A DNA stretch of 64,000 nt, taken from Ichthyophis bannanicus (taxonomy: Eukaryota > Chordata > Amphibia > Gymnophiona > Ichthyophiidae). The notes under the pieces are model-generated. The model was not told the DNA's origin, did no database searches, and was given only the letters and a program-made list of their open reading frames with translations. How positions within the stretch are numbered: position 1 is the first letter of the stretch; each line of letters begins with the position of its first letter. Of this stretch, positions 21,279-32,470 are shown one piece after another. The position numbers and the translations under genes are program-made. The stretch spans positions 76,910,662-76,974,661 of the forward strand of contig CM066043.1 in NCBI GenBank assembly GCA_033557465.1, given 5' to 3'.

Positions 21279-21625
21279 GAGGAAACAGAAAGGAAGATCA
21301 CCAGCAATACAGCAGTCTGGATAGATCCAACCTCTGTGGTGGAGTTTCTGCAAGTTGTTTGCCTTGTCACCTTCTAACTGCAAGAAAAAAAAAAGCTAGT
21401 AGGATTTTTTATTTGCCCGAAACTAGCAACCTTTCAACTATGTTTTTTGTTTGGGCAGCTGCCTCTTTAATTAACAAAATTGTCCTGAAAATTTATTAAA
21501 ATGAAGCAAAATAAAATGAAAAGCCTGTAACAAAACATTTTTTTTACCTGCAGATCATCCACTAGCACACCAGAAATACTTTCCCCAGCACTAGGCCCAC
21601 TATCATTATGTCTTGTGTGGATTCT
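21279..21625. other. no recognisable gene
   Basis: Contains an A-rich run near 21384 and AT-rich sequence; no coding signal. Confidence 0.4.
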
Positions 21626-21964
21626 TGTGGTAGTGTGGTGTGCAGTGGGAAGGGTTTTTCGTTCAAACCCCAAACAGACAGCAGTTCAGGGAAACAAAAC
21701 TTGTTTTTTATTCAGATCCAGTTTGTTGCATCTCCAGCCCAGTTAAAGTTCCTTCCTTGTCTAGTTAAAGTTCCTAACTTTGTACAGCTTTCCTTGAAAG
21801 GATTTCTGGCATCATGCGCCTCTCTCCTTCCCGCAGGTGCAGGTTTTAACCTCTCTTTGTGAGCCATGCCCTCCCAGCCTTGAACTCTGGGCTGCAGGCT
21901 TTCTTAAAGTGGACTGTTGATAATCCTTCAGGAGAGGGATGGCAACACTCTATAGACTCCATCA
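21626..21964 (-). repeat. 3' LTR of the minus-strand gypsy element
   Basis: On the plus strand it runs TGTGGTAGTG...CTCCATCA; on the minus strand it starts TGATGG and ends CCACA. It matches 27048-27393. On its inner side the minus strand has the purine run GAGGGGGAGGGTGTG, the plus-strand primer tract. Confidence 0.85.
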
Positions 21965-22188
21965 CACACCCTCCCCCTCAGCTCAATCATGCCCCATTAG
22001 CACTTGCCTCACGCGGGACTCCCGCTCGAGAAATGAAGTCTGTGTTGAGGTGAGTCCGACCAGCCCTATGGCAGACCTGGAACCAGTAGAGTTGGAGACT
22101 CAAGAACCAGCGCATAATATGGTCATGGGGGGGGGGGGGTGGTTAGTGGTCCATTATTAGCATAAACGGACAGCAAAGCAGGTAGTAT

Positions 22189-23280
22189 TTAAGTTTTGAG
22201 TGTCCACTTGACAGCAAGGGCCTCCTTCTTGATCACTGCATAATGCTTCTCCCAAGGAAGCAGTTTTCTACCCCTGACTTCACCCTGACTTCCTAGGCCC
22301 ACCTCCAAGGCATCAGTTTGAACAGTAAATGGTAGAGAGAAATCAGGGCTACTCAGGATGGGTTCAGAGCAGACAGCCTTCTTGAGATGCTGGAAGGCCA
22401 AGTCCAGGTCTGATGACCACTGGATCCCCTCGGGAGCTCTCTTCCAGAGGAGATTGGTTAACAGCTCCACTACCTCTGCAAAATTAGGAATGAAACAGCA
22501 GTAATAGCCAATCAGTTCGAGGAAGGCACAAACCTCTTCTTCAGGTTTGGGGTGGGGACCTGGGCATTGCCTTCCACCTCCCACATTTGAGGTTGTATCT
22601 GTCCATTCCAGATTAAATAGCCCAGATATTGAATGTCCTGACCTCCCAGAAAACATTTCTTGGGGTTGGCCGTCAGGCTGGCATTCTGCAGGCTGGCCAA
22701 TATAGATTGTACTGGGTGGTCCAGTCTCTGCTTTAGATGACAATGTCATCAAGGTAGACAGCTGCATCCTTCTTGTGCAGCCTCGGTAGGTGGTCGACTA
22801 GATCTCGAAACATGGCAGGAGCCCTATGTAATCCAAAGGGCAGCACTGTAAACTGGAACAGATCTTGCGTGGTCGAAAAAGCAGTTTTCTTCCTGGCAGC
22901 TGGAGTCAAGGGTACCTGTCAGTATCCTTTGGTCAGATCCAAGGTTGATATAAAGCATGCTCCACTGAGTCACTTGATGAGCTCATCTACTCTGGACATG
23001 CGATACGCTTCCAGTTTAGAAGCTGCTTTGACCCCTCTAAGTCAATGCAGAACCTGATGCTTCCAATGGATTTAGAAACCAGGACGATAGGTGATGATCA
23101 GTCACTCATGGACTCTTATAACTCCCAAGTTAAGCATCTCTTTCAGCTCCTTGGTGACGGCCTGTTGCCTGGCCTCCGGCATCCAATAGGGTCATTGTCG
23201 GATAACTACCCCAGAATCAGTAATGATATCATGACAAAAGAGGCGGGTCTGTCCCATGCAGGTGGAGAACACCTTTAGGT
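22189..23280 (-). pseudogene. reverse transcriptase and RNase H of the minus-strand gypsy element
   Basis: On the minus strand the RT fingers/palm lie at about 23280-22700, with a STLDLTKGY block near 22945 and the catalytic YLDD near 22750. A frame change near 22700 leads to the connection region (LIGYYCCFIPNFAEV near 22500) and an RNase H start (FTVQTDALEVGLG, near 22320, with the expected Asp). Multiple stops inactivate it. It lies downstream of the integrase and next to the 3' LTR. Confidence 0.85.
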
Positions 23281-23744
23281 TCCGGTGGACCAAAACTTCT
23301 AGATCTCTTCTCTGGGCAGCAGACTTGAGCTGGATCTGATGGGGCTGAAATTTCTAGCCCAAAATCATCTCCATATACCATCATAGCCATCACTGGAGTC
23401 CACTTTTTCAGTAAGTTAATACGGTAAATTTTGGCTTGCTTTCGTTTATCTGGCTTGGCAATCTTGTAGTTTAAAGGCCCTACTTTCTCTTTGACCTCAT
23501 AGGGCCCCTGTCATTTACAGAATAGCTTGCTCTAGGATGAGGGCAGCAAGACTAAAACTCTGTCTCATGGTTGGAAGGTGCGGTGTATGGCTGCCCAATT
23601 GTAGCTCCTGGCTTGCTCGACGGGCTTTTTCCAGACTGAGTTTGGCCACCTCTCTGGCTTTCCTCAGCCGGTCTTGCATTTGTAAAACATGCTCCACCAA
23701 ATTATGCCTGACATGGAGTTCTTCTTCCCAGGTTTCCCTCATTT

Positions 23745-24022
23745 ATTTATCATTTCTTATATACTGCCTTTCATGATATCAAGGTGGTTTTACATTGAAC
23801 AAACTGAAATTACATTGAACAGGGCATTATAACTTGGAGATAACCCTCCATTGCCCATGTTCCCTGTAAATAGTTAAGTAGCTTGCCCAAGACCACAAGG
23901 AGCACCTGTGGGACTAGAAACCCCAGTCCTTCCGGCCCAAGGTTGCTGTCCTCTAGTGGGATTTGAACCCCTGACCTTCTGGCATGAGGTAACTTGCCCA
24001 AACCACTAGGCCACTCCTCCCT
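23745..24022 (-). repeat. tRNA-derived SINE
   Basis: Read from 24022 on the minus strand, the head GGAGGAGTGGCCTAGTGG resembles a Pol III A box. GGTTCAAATCCC (about 23960) is an excellent B box. The 3' part ends near 23745 in AT-rich sequence. It is inserted between integrase and RT of the gypsy element. Confidence 0.75.
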
Positions 24023-24179
24023 AACTTATAATGTCTAATATGCTTCTTGGTTGTCTTCTGAAGAGCAACTCAAAAGATAAAGACCCTTTGGAACTCTGAA
24101 GTACCTCATGGATAGCAAACATCAAATAGAGTAGGAAAATGTCCCAATTCTTCCTGTCCTCCTGCATGAATATTTTAAA

Positions 24180-24869
24180 CATCTATTACAGAGTATTACT
24201 GAATCACTCAACAAAGCCATCCATCTGTGGGTGATATACTGTTCATAGCATCTTGACCTTCACCAAGGCAGATACTTGCTTCATCACCTTGGATACAAAT
24301 GGTGTTCCTTGATCTGTGAGGATCTCATTGGGTATTCCAACCCATGAGAACACTTCCCAGAGGCCATTCGCAATCGTAGTAGTCTTCATATTCCTTAGAG
24401 CAATGGCCTCCGGGTAGCGGGTAGTGTCTAGTGTGACTTAAATATACTTGTGGCCTTGGACGGTTTGCTTCAAGGGAACTACCAGATCCATGGCCATTCT
24501 TTTGAATGGGCTTTCAATGATAGGCATAGGCACTAGAGGGGCAGGTCGGACTTTATCGGGGTTATGAAATTGGCAGGTGGGGCATGATTGACAATATAAC
24601 TGCACCTGTTTATGCACCCTAGGCCAGAAAAATCGGGGCTGAAACACACTGTAGTGTTTTCTCACTCCCAGGTGCCTTCCTAATAAATAGCTATGATCCA
24701 ATGATAACACCTGCTGATGATAGGGCCAGGGAACTATCAGTTGTTCTATCCCTTCCCCCTCTAGAGTCTCCTTGGCCACTCTGTACAATAAATCTCTCTT
24801 TAGCACAAAATAGGGAAAGGTTTTTGCAAGGGATTCTCTGTTAGCTACTGGAACTCCATCCACCTCCAA
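24180..24869 (-). pseudogene. integrase of the minus-strand gypsy element
   Basis: From 24869 down: an LLYRVAKET block, a zinc module with LYCQSCPTCQFH near 24590, then FKRMAMDLVVPL with the first catalytic Asp near 24487. The frame then breaks; TDQGTPFVSKVM near 24310 gives the second Asp and a HPQMDGFVE block near 24215 the Glu. The DDE triad is recognisable, but stops make it inactive. It lies upstream of RT in transcription order. Confidence 0.85.
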
Positions 24870-24986
24870 AACTGCTCTCAGGCATGTTTAAGGGAATCAT
24901 CCACTTGCTGAGCCCTTCTGAAGCTCCCTGGGTTTCCCCCCAGTCCACACTCTGGGAAGGGGACAATCTTATTTGGGTCATTACCA

Positions 24987-25465
24987 CTGAGCCACTGGGC
25001 TGTTCAACTTGGAAAGGGAGACAGCTGAGGGGAGGTATGATAGAGGTCTATAAATTAATGAATGGCGTGGAACGGGTAAACATAGATTGGTTGTTTATGC
25101 CATCAAAACGTAGAACACGCAAGGGGTCATGCAGTGAAGCTACAATGCTTCCCATTTAAAACTACTAAGAGAAAATATTTTTTCATTCAACATGTAATCA
25201 AACTCTGGAATTCGTTACTGGAAGATGTAGTAAAAGCTTAGTGTAGCTGGGTTTAAAAAAGGTTTGGACAAGTTCCTGGAGAAAAAGTACATAAACCATT
25301 GGAACCAGGAAATCTACTTCTTTCCCCGGGACAAGCATTGTGGAACCTGTGTCTTTTTGGGAGCCTGCTAGGTACTTGTGACCTGGATTGACCACTGTTG
25401 GAAACAGGATACTGGGCTTGATGGACCTTGGTCTGACCCAGTATGGCATATCTTATGTTCTTATG
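24987..25465 (+). repeat. CR1-like 3' fragment, plus strand
   Basis: It begins at a LFNLERETAEGR-type segment equivalent to 7478 in the full CR1 copy. It contains the KYFFIQHVIKLWN block and ends in ATGTTCTTATGAG. It is very similar to 7480-7615 plus 8974-9312, without the LTR. It is 5'-truncated and inserted in the gypsy element. Confidence 0.85.
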
Positions 25466-25699
25466 AGTCCTGAGCTATCCCCAGGGGTTTCTTCCCTAGG
25501 CTTCCCCTCCCCATAGCCATCCCCAGATTCTGTTGGTAGCATAGCTTTTCCTGGCAACGCTGACATCTGGGACTTAGCAGGCTTGGGAGTCTTTACATAT
25601 AGATATGGGTCTTCCTGGGGGAAGATCTCTGGGAAATCTTCCTGGTCTGACTTAGCAGAGCCATCAGTCAGGTGGGCCCATATTGCTCCGAAGTTTGGG

Positions 25700-26906
25700 T
25701 AGTCTCAGCCAATCACCACTGATGCCAGGACAGCACCATGACCTCGACTGTGACTTGCCCTGCTGGAGTTTTAAGTGACTCCTGTACTGTTGGATAGTGC
25801 TTCTGGTCTCCATGCACAAAGACCAATGGTACCATTTTTACATAGTCAGTTGGAAACTGGGTTACGGTTTCCCAGTGAATAAGGTTCCCAAACTTCCCGA
25901 GTCTATCAAGGCCTGGAGGCAGGTTCCCTTTGAGCTACATAGGAATCACAAAGTTATGTGCCCCTGGAAGGAGACTGTCCACAAAAGCGTAGGTTTGAGG
26001 GGTGGTTAGGCCAGCTTCCATGGGCTCTTCTACACACAGGGGACATTCCCCAAAAAGTATCCTCGGACTCCACACCTAAAACAGGTGATGGGGTCATGCC
26101 TGGGGCTGACTTTGGGGGTTGGAGCATGGGGGCCAACATGCATTTTGGCTTCCCCTTCCAACCTCCTGGGTTAAGGGGTGACTTCTTCCCCTTCTCACTC
26201 TCTGCTTTAGTCACTGGCTGGGCTTCATAATATTCCTTGATTATTTCCAGTGCACTCTCCAGTGTAAGCCTGGGGTGCTGACATACCCACTGTTTCATCA
26301 GGGTGATCAAGCCCTCCAAAAACTGCTCCAATTGTACAACTTTGGCTATCTTAAGCCCAGTCCTCCCCTCCAGTTGCAGCCACTTCCATGTGAGCTCCTT
26401 CAGTTGACAGAGGAACTTCTGAGGGCACTCTCTTATCTGGATCCCCCCCCCTTTCTGAAGCACTGGTGGTAGGCCTCTGGTGTACAGCCAGCCTGTTCCA
26501 ATATGGCAGCCTTGACAGCTGCATATGTAGTTCGCCCAGTGGGTTGGCATCCTGGAATGCAGCCTGACTGCTACCTATCAGCAGATCCCTGGCCATGAAG
26601 GTTGTTCATTCAAAGTTTACCAAAAAGTAATCAGGGTCATCTTCTGCCATCATTTTAGGTAGTATTTGCACTGGAGGGTGGCACTGCCCATCCAGCAGGG
26701 CACATTGAAACTGCTGCTGACATTATAGTTTTTGCTGCTGCCCTTCTACTAAAATCTGGAGGAGCTGCTCCATTCTGACTTGTCACTATTCTCTCACAAA
26801 GAACCACAGCCCACTCTTCTGCAGCTGAGTTAACCTTGTCGTATTCCAGCTCCAACAAATTTTTAGCAGTCTCTAGTGGCCAAAACAAAGCTTGCCTGTC
26901 TGGCAC
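25700..26906 (-). pseudogene. Gag and protease of the minus-strand gypsy element
   Basis: From 26906 down, a capsid region is followed by SCAN-like helices at about 26430-26220: a FLCQLKELTWKWL helix, VVQLEQFLEGL and LESALEIIKEYY. A basic, proline-rich stretch and a decayed zinc-knuckle region near 26070 follow. A protease active-site-like ALIDSGKFGN lies near 25905. Frames are broken repeatedly. Confidence 0.75.
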
Positions 26907-27047
26907 TAACTAAACCTTCTTAAAGCTCCCTAACTAGGGTGAGACTAACCCTCTTAGTACGCACAAACATCCAAAACCCCCTGACTTGTCGAGGCCCAAG
27001 TTGGAGGAACATGAATTTGTCCACAGTTACATGGTAGAGAAAGTCCT

Positions 27048-27393
27048 TGTGGTAGTGTGGCGTGCAATGAGAAGGGGGTTTCTGTTCAAACACCAAACAG
27101 ACAGCAGTTCAAGGAAAGAAAACTTGTATTTATTCAGACCCAGTTTGTAGTTTGTTACACCTTCACAAAGCTGATCTCCCGCCCTTCCTCCAGCCCAGTT
27201 AAAGTTCCTACCTTAGTACGGCTTGCCTTGAAAGGATTCCTGGCTCCACAGGCCTCTCTCCCTACTGCAGCCTGCTGGGTTTTAACCCCTCCTTGTGAAC
27301 CATGCCCTCCCAGCCTTTTTACTCTGGGCTGCAGGCTCTCTTAAAGGGGCCAGTTGAATCCCTTAGAAGGACAACACTCTATAGACCCCATCA
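27048..27393 (-). repeat. 5' LTR of the minus-strand gypsy element
   Basis: It runs TGTGGTAGTGTGGCGTG...GACCCCATCA on the plus strand, 346 bp, and is clearly similar to 21626-21964 with scattered substitutions and small indels. The divergence shows this element is older than the one at 10241. Confidence 0.85.
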
Positions 27394-27704
27394 GAGTTCT
27401 GTTTCCAGTTGCCAGAAATATTCTACCTGTTCATGGTGGAGAATCTCCCTTCTTCCAGATGGCACTGCTCTCAGAATGTCCCAATCAATATCCAATAGAT
27501 TGAAATCACCTAGCACTATTACCTTCCTTTACCTTGCAGTTGTGACTCTCCATTAAATCCATTTCTTCTGCCTGTGAAGGAGGTCTGTATATCACACCAA
27601 TATAAATAAATGTTCCATTCCATTTTTCAAGATTAACTTATATGTTCTTCTTACTTTGCAGTGTTATTGCTTTCCTATTATTTTATATAAAACACTACTC
27701 TTCC

Positions 27705-28338
27705 TCCCTAATGGTTAGAGCAGTGGGCTAAGAACCAGGGAAATTGGGCTGAAATCCCACCGCTGCTCCTTGTGATCTCGGACAAGTCACTTAACCCTCC
27801 ATTTCCTCAGATACAATCTTAGGGCCCAATATTCAGCGGTGATGACTAGCCATTATAAAGTGGCTAGCCATCACCACTGAACTTAAGATCCGCATATTCA
27901 ATGCTGGCCCCGGCACTGAATATCTGGGTTGGCCGGATAGCGGCAAAGTTAAGCAGGCAGTAGGGAGATTCAGCCACTGCCCAGTAGCTTCAGTGGTGAA
28001 TGTTAGGCCACCCTTTCTAACTTTCGCCATTGAAGGTTAACCGGGCAGCGGCTGAGTAGCACTGCTGCCCATTTATCCCTGGGCACTGCGTCTTCTTTGC
28101 CTCCAGAATGCCCCAATGCTAGCTGGCAGTAGCGCCCAGGCATACTCAGTGCCACTAGCTGTGTTAGTACTGCTGAAGATCCCGGTCGTCTTGAGTAAGG
28201 CGATTGGCAGGTCTGCTGACCACGCTAATTGCTTTCAATATTGGGCCCTTAGATTATAAGCCCTCCAGGGACAGAGAAAATACCCCCTATACCTGAATGC
28301 AACTCACCTTAAACTTCTGAGAAAGATATGAGCTAAAT
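27705..28338 (+). repeat. tRNA-derived SINE split by a MITE
   Basis: The head has TGGTTAGAGCAGTGGG (A box-like) and GGGCTGAAATCCCAC (B box-like), then the body CTTGTGATCTCGGACAAGTCACTTAACCCTCC. After the MITE it resumes with TTAGATTATAAGCCCTCCAGGGACAG and ends near 28338. The related head at 63490-63560 belongs to the same group. Confidence 0.75.
27822..28248. mobile_element. 427-bp MITE with TTA target duplication (Harbinger-type)
   Basis: It begins GGGCCCAATATT and ends AATATTGGGCCC, a perfect 12-bp inverted repeat. TTA flanks both sides (27819-27821 and 28249-28251), and the SINE sequence rejoins across it. TTA/TAA duplications with GG-starting termini fit PIF/Harbinger MITEs. No coding capacity. 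Confidence 0.8.
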
Positions 28339-28410
28339 TCAGTCCAGTTACCCTTGTAATGCTGCCCCCCTTCCTTCCTGAATAGATTATAGCCTGGTAT
28401 AACTATATCC

Positions 28411-28970
28411 TCTAGTACAGACTGGTTTGTTCTTCGGGCAGTCCATGGTATACATAGTATTCGCTGCCAGCACCATAATTCAAAGGCATCAATTTTCTTC
28501 CTGTCTATCTTTTTCACTGTCCAGCTTTCACATCCATATGATGTTATTGAAAATACCATGGCTTGAACAAGTCGAATCTTTGTATGGAGAGAGACATCTC
28601 TGCTCTTGAGAATCTTATCTAGGTCTTTCATAGCCATTCTGCCAAGAGCAATGCGTCGTCTGATTTCTTGACTGCTCAGATGACGTCGTCTGCTTTCTTT
28701 AGAAGCTCAGATGACAAGACTTCGACTTTCATACTTTGGACACATCATGCGGAGAGAGAGATCATTAGAGAAAGACATCATGCTTGGCAAGATAGAAGGT
28801 CAACGCAAAAGAGGAAGGCCAGCAATGAGATGGATCGATACAATAACAGCAGCTACGGGTACCAGTCTGTCAACAATGAGCCGCCTGACTGAAGATCGAA
28901 CACAATTTAGGATAGCTATCCAGAGGGTCGCCATGAGTCGACTCCGACTCGACGGCACTTAACAACAACA
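28411..28970. mobile_element. RTE/BovB-like LINE copy with 5' inversion
   Basis: A perfect 12-bp duplication ATAACTATATCC flanks it (28399-28410 and 28971-28982). The left half (28411 to about 28690) encodes on the minus strand the ILKSRDVSL and YGCESWTVK blocks of an RTE C-terminus. The right half (about 28690-28970) encodes on the plus strand the next block (LSYFGHIMRRE, RGRPAMRWID) and ends in AACAACAACAA. The two halves are consecutive parts of the LINE in opposite orientation, the classic product of twin priming. Confidence 0.9.
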
Positions 28971-29260
28971 ATAACTATATCCAATTCATGGTTCTCTATG
29001 TACTGTGTCTCTCTGACCACTACTATATCCAAGTCAGCTTCTTCCATTAGATCCGTAACTTTATTTCCCATACTATTCGGCATTAGTTCACACAGCTTTC
29101 AAGATACTGCCTTCTCCCCCCATTTCTCTACTGTGATGTAATGGCTTGTCAACCCATCTCCAATGAATCTAATTTAAAACCATTCTCAGTAGGATAGCTA
29201 GTTTTTTCCGAAGATACTTTGCTCCTTTTTTCACCGATGAACTCCATCTCTGCTCGGCAG

Positions 29261-29742
29261 CCCTTGGAATATCATCTCATGGTGCAGAATGCCAACATTT
29301 TCTCATTGACACTATCTAAGCAGCCGTGCATTTCAGAATGCATGATTATGAAGCAGTAACACTGAGATGTGGTACATAAAGAATTCTAACTTCAAGAGTG
29401 GAGAACTGTTGTGCTGGGGCATTCATCCAGAATGGTTATGTGTTGAACTCAAGTCTCTCACCTTCACAATGTTCCTTAAAAGGGCAGAGGTGCCTCAAAG
29501 GAGCAGTGCTTACGATCTACAGTATATACTAACAGTGTACATTGGTATGCATGTTTGTAGGTATGTGTTTTGAGTCCATTTGCATGTGCATATGCTGACA
29601 TGCATAGAGGTACATATTTATGTGTCTGAGGGTGTGTATTTACATTCAGAGGTATGTTTTTATATAGGCGAGAATGTTCATGCATGTATATGATGCATGT
29701 TCTATGTACCTCTATGTAAGAGAACAATTTGTGACTATAGAT
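29261..29742. other. no gene; TG/TATG-rich sequence
   Basis: Between 29525 and 29715 there is a simple-sequence bias of TGTATG/CATGTA words. No coding support. Confidence 0.5.
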
Positions 29743-31231
29743 TGTCATGAGGCTGGAGCCACGGAAGGTGCAGGTTTAGAAAAAAACCCTGTCTTTCATA
29801 GAGCTGTGGATGTGCAGAAGATGCAATTACCTCACAGCACAGCTAGAGGGGGCAAGAGTAATCCTACAGAGGCTGAGTCAATGTGCCCAGCCACTGATTG
29901 TATGAGTGTTAACCAGCTGCACCTGAAGGCAAGCCCGAGAGTTTCAAAGGTAAAATGCCTTTATAAAGGAAAGACAGCCAGAGGGTGTAGGTGTGCAAGG
30001 TGTGGAGGAGGAATCCATTCGGAGGGAACTCAGCCGGCAGCAGTTCAGCCAGAAGGAAGGAGAAGGAGTGTGGAGAAAGAGAGAGTCCACACGGAGCAAG
30101 CCCAGAGGGACAGAATCCAGATGGATAGAGTCCAGAGGGGCAGAGCACCGAGAGACGGAGTCCAGAGAGAGACTGCCAGGAGAAGCAGTTTGGCTGGAAG
30201 GAGTGACACTCCCAGCCCAAGTAACGTAGCTGGATCAAGCAGCACAACAAGAATAATAACAGCTGAAAGAGGAGCACAGAAAGCCAAGGAGCCATGCTGT
30301 GAGAGAAACCTACATTCACCAGAGTTCCCTGGATCAGGATTACAAGGTACCAGAAGGAGAGGTTCCTATAGCAAAGCTACCTTTACACAGAAGCACAGAG
30401 GTTGGGAATCCTCACTAGGTTTTCCTGGGCTTCAGGAAGGCAAAGCATTGCACAAGAAAACCTGTCTCCAGAGAGAAGTACGTCAGAGAGAGAGAGCTCC
30501 AGGTGTAGCAGCTGCAGGAAGCCAAGGTATGGTGGCTCTTTACTTTTAAAAGAAAGCCTTTCTCCTAGAAGCTCTGATAAAGCAGACGCTCAGTATATGA
30601 GAAGAGGGAACAAAGCAGAGCTTTTCAAAACAATACCTAAGGGCTTAACAGGACAGTCTTACTGGAGGCACAGAAACAGAGACAGACCCTGTAAAGTTGT
30701 AGCCACAAGGGAAAGCACTGATTCAGAGGGAGAAGCCAGTGACGCAGAGTCCATGGAAATAGAGTTTGAGAATACTATTCCCATCCCTCAAGAGGAATCT
30801 ATGGATTGTAGCTTTTGTGTTGCTACTAGCCATGAGTCCTTAGTAGAACTGTAAATATAAAAGAATTCCTGTAATCAGTTGTGAAGTTCATAACAGTTTG
30901 CCTATTTGGTTAATTTATTTTGGAGTAAAAGAATCATCAGTTAAACCTTGCAATCAATTGTGAAGCTTATAACAATTGTTTATCTGCTTATTTTGGTGGA
31001 ACCCTTTATAAAGAAGGACTATCTTTGTTTTCTTATGTCTTAGTGAACCCTTGCGTTAAAGGGGAAATAAAGCCTTATTACCCTCCAATCTTGGCTTATA
31101 TAATTTTGTTCTCACAAGGAGCTAAAACTCCAAGGACCAAACTGCACTTGGGCCTTAAAGAGCCCTCGCTCCTTAAAAATAATAAAAATGCGTCAGCATG
31201 CCCTTACAGCCACTGGGGGCACCTGACGACA
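29743..31231 (+). mobile_element. solo LTR (subfamily 3)
   Basis: It begins TGTCATGAGG and ends GACGACA, 1489 bp, with AGAT on both sides (29739-29742 and 31232-31235). TTTATAAAGG lies near 29960 and GGGGAAATAAA (AATAAA at 31066) near the right end. It resembles the gypsy LTR at its start and the LTRs at 7616 and 37711 near its end. Confidence 0.85.
29752..30854 (+). CDS. open frames inside solo LTR, unknown product, one frame change
   Basis: One frame is open to 30549 and an overlapping one runs 30402-30854; a single shift would join them. The first is rich in Arg, Glu and Gln, with short repeats of ESR/QRDRIQ type near 30060-30170. The second is Ser/Arg-rich and ends in an acidic C-terminus with SMEIEFEN and ESMDCSFC, matching the ends of the frames at 8538 and 38104. 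Function unknown. Confidence 0.4.
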
Positions 31232-31949
31232 AGATATAAAGAGACTTGTAAAAGATTTTCTGGGCTATTGTATTAAAGGTGTATTTCTCCAGCCTAATAG
31301 GACTGGAAGAAAATAATTGTGAAAAGTTAAAAGTACAACAGTCCCAGCTACTGATTTTCAGCTAGCACTCTCAGATTCTCTGTTTTTATTGCACTATGCA
31401 AACCCTTAATCTCATTTAATGCACTTTATAGAAACAGTAGCCTAAATTTTCAGTCTCTCCATTAAAGCTTTCCAGGAAGACTCTTTTTTTCTACCATATG
31501 GTGTAGTATTATAAACTCCACAGTGTACAAGTAAGACAAATGAGATGTTAACAAAGTATCAGAGAACTCCCTAGTGGTCAAAGATAGGCACTGCATGCAA
31601 GAACATATCTAGCGTGAAGATTGCCTTTGGGAAGCATGAAATATCAGTTTAGAAAACAAGAACTATAAAGGCATTTGAAGTTCAGATCTACAATACGAAA
31701 TATTGAGGGAAATTTATTATGATTAGCAATACATTAAGATTTATAGCAGTTAACAGAGCAAAGGATTGTGACTGTTGTGTTAATCCACTTGGATATATGG
31801 AAAAAAAGAATCACTAAGCAAGTTGCAGGTGATACATTTTTACTGGATTAAGTTAATATATCTGTGATACGTTTTTGAGTAGGGGTGTGCATTCAGTTTC
31901 AGGTATGGATTATTTTATGCACATAAACACACACTAAATTTGCATTCTG
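31232..31949. other. no recognisable gene
   Basis: AT-rich, non-coding sequence without clear repeats. Confidence 0.4.
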
Positions 31950-32470
31950 CATATTTAAAGAGGCATTTTAGAAAGGACATCCAGGTCCAATTGGGGACTT
32001 TTGGAGCAGAATGTGCAGAAAAGCGCCAGGGATGTCTATGTCTCCAGGCGACTTCAGGTTCATAGGTGTCCTCGATATGGATGTGCATGTGGGCAGCCGC
32101 ATAGATGTCCCCATTAGGAAAGCTTGGGTCAGAGATAAACATCTCATGAAGGCTAGAAAAGGGGACCTCCTGTGGCATAGCAAAATGTAAACATGAGCCC
32201 CCCTTTCCCATCCATGTTTATGCCTGCAACAGGTTTAACCTTAGATGTGACTTGGGACATCAATGGCATTCTGAGGTTGAGGGGGGGGGGGACATCTAGG
32301 TTCTAAGGAACACCCTAGCCATGCTTCTGCCACACCTCCATTTGGACGTCCTCAGGCTAGGGACATCCACAGACCTGGCTCCCAAAATGGCTCTGGAGAC
32401 ATCTCTGTGCTTTGACATCTCTATGCCCATTTTCAGATGTCCAAAGCCTGAATAAAGCTTCTAGAATAAC
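31950..32470. repeat. interspersed repeat of unknown class, copy A
   Basis: It shares with 63320-63920 blocks such as CTCTGGAGA..T..CTGTGCTTTG.CATCTCTATGCCC, GGGACATCC, and TGCC.CACCTCCAT...GTCC. A G run (32281-32291) is present. No coding capacity. Confidence 0.55.

Larger units (their letters stand above)
21626..27393 (-). mobile_element. decayed Gmr1-like Ty3/gypsy element with integrase before reverse transcriptase
   Basis: Short LTRs (339 and 346 bp) bound a minus-strand interior. Reading from 27047 down, the order is gag with SCAN-like helices, protease, integrase, reverse transcriptase, RNase H, then a polypurine stretch and the 3' LTR. Placing integrase upstream of RT is the signature of Gmr1-like gypsy elements. 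All frames are broken. A SINE (23745-24022) and a CR1 3' fragment (24987-25465) have inserted into it. No clean target duplication is visible. Confidence 0.85.
27394..29260 (-). pseudogene. CR1-like LINE endonuclease-region relic with nested insertions
   Basis: On the minus strand, an endonuclease start (LMEEADLDIVVVRETQ, near 29050-29000) runs through the RTE insertion site to VIPGYNLFRKEGG near 28400-28365. After the SINE insertion it resumes with a GVIYRPPSQAEEMD block near 27590 and a GDFNL-like block near 27495. These are the AP-endonuclease motifs of CR1 LINEs in order. Decay is extensive. Confidence 0.65.

Noticed and set aside
23940..24022. Functional tRNA gene on the minus strand
   Set aside because: Only A and B box resemblance; no cloverleaf can be drawn, and the SINE body follows.
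30000..30290. Leu-rich antisense frames suggesting membrane proteins
   Set aside because: They are antisense of a purine-rich LTR frame and have no supporting motif.
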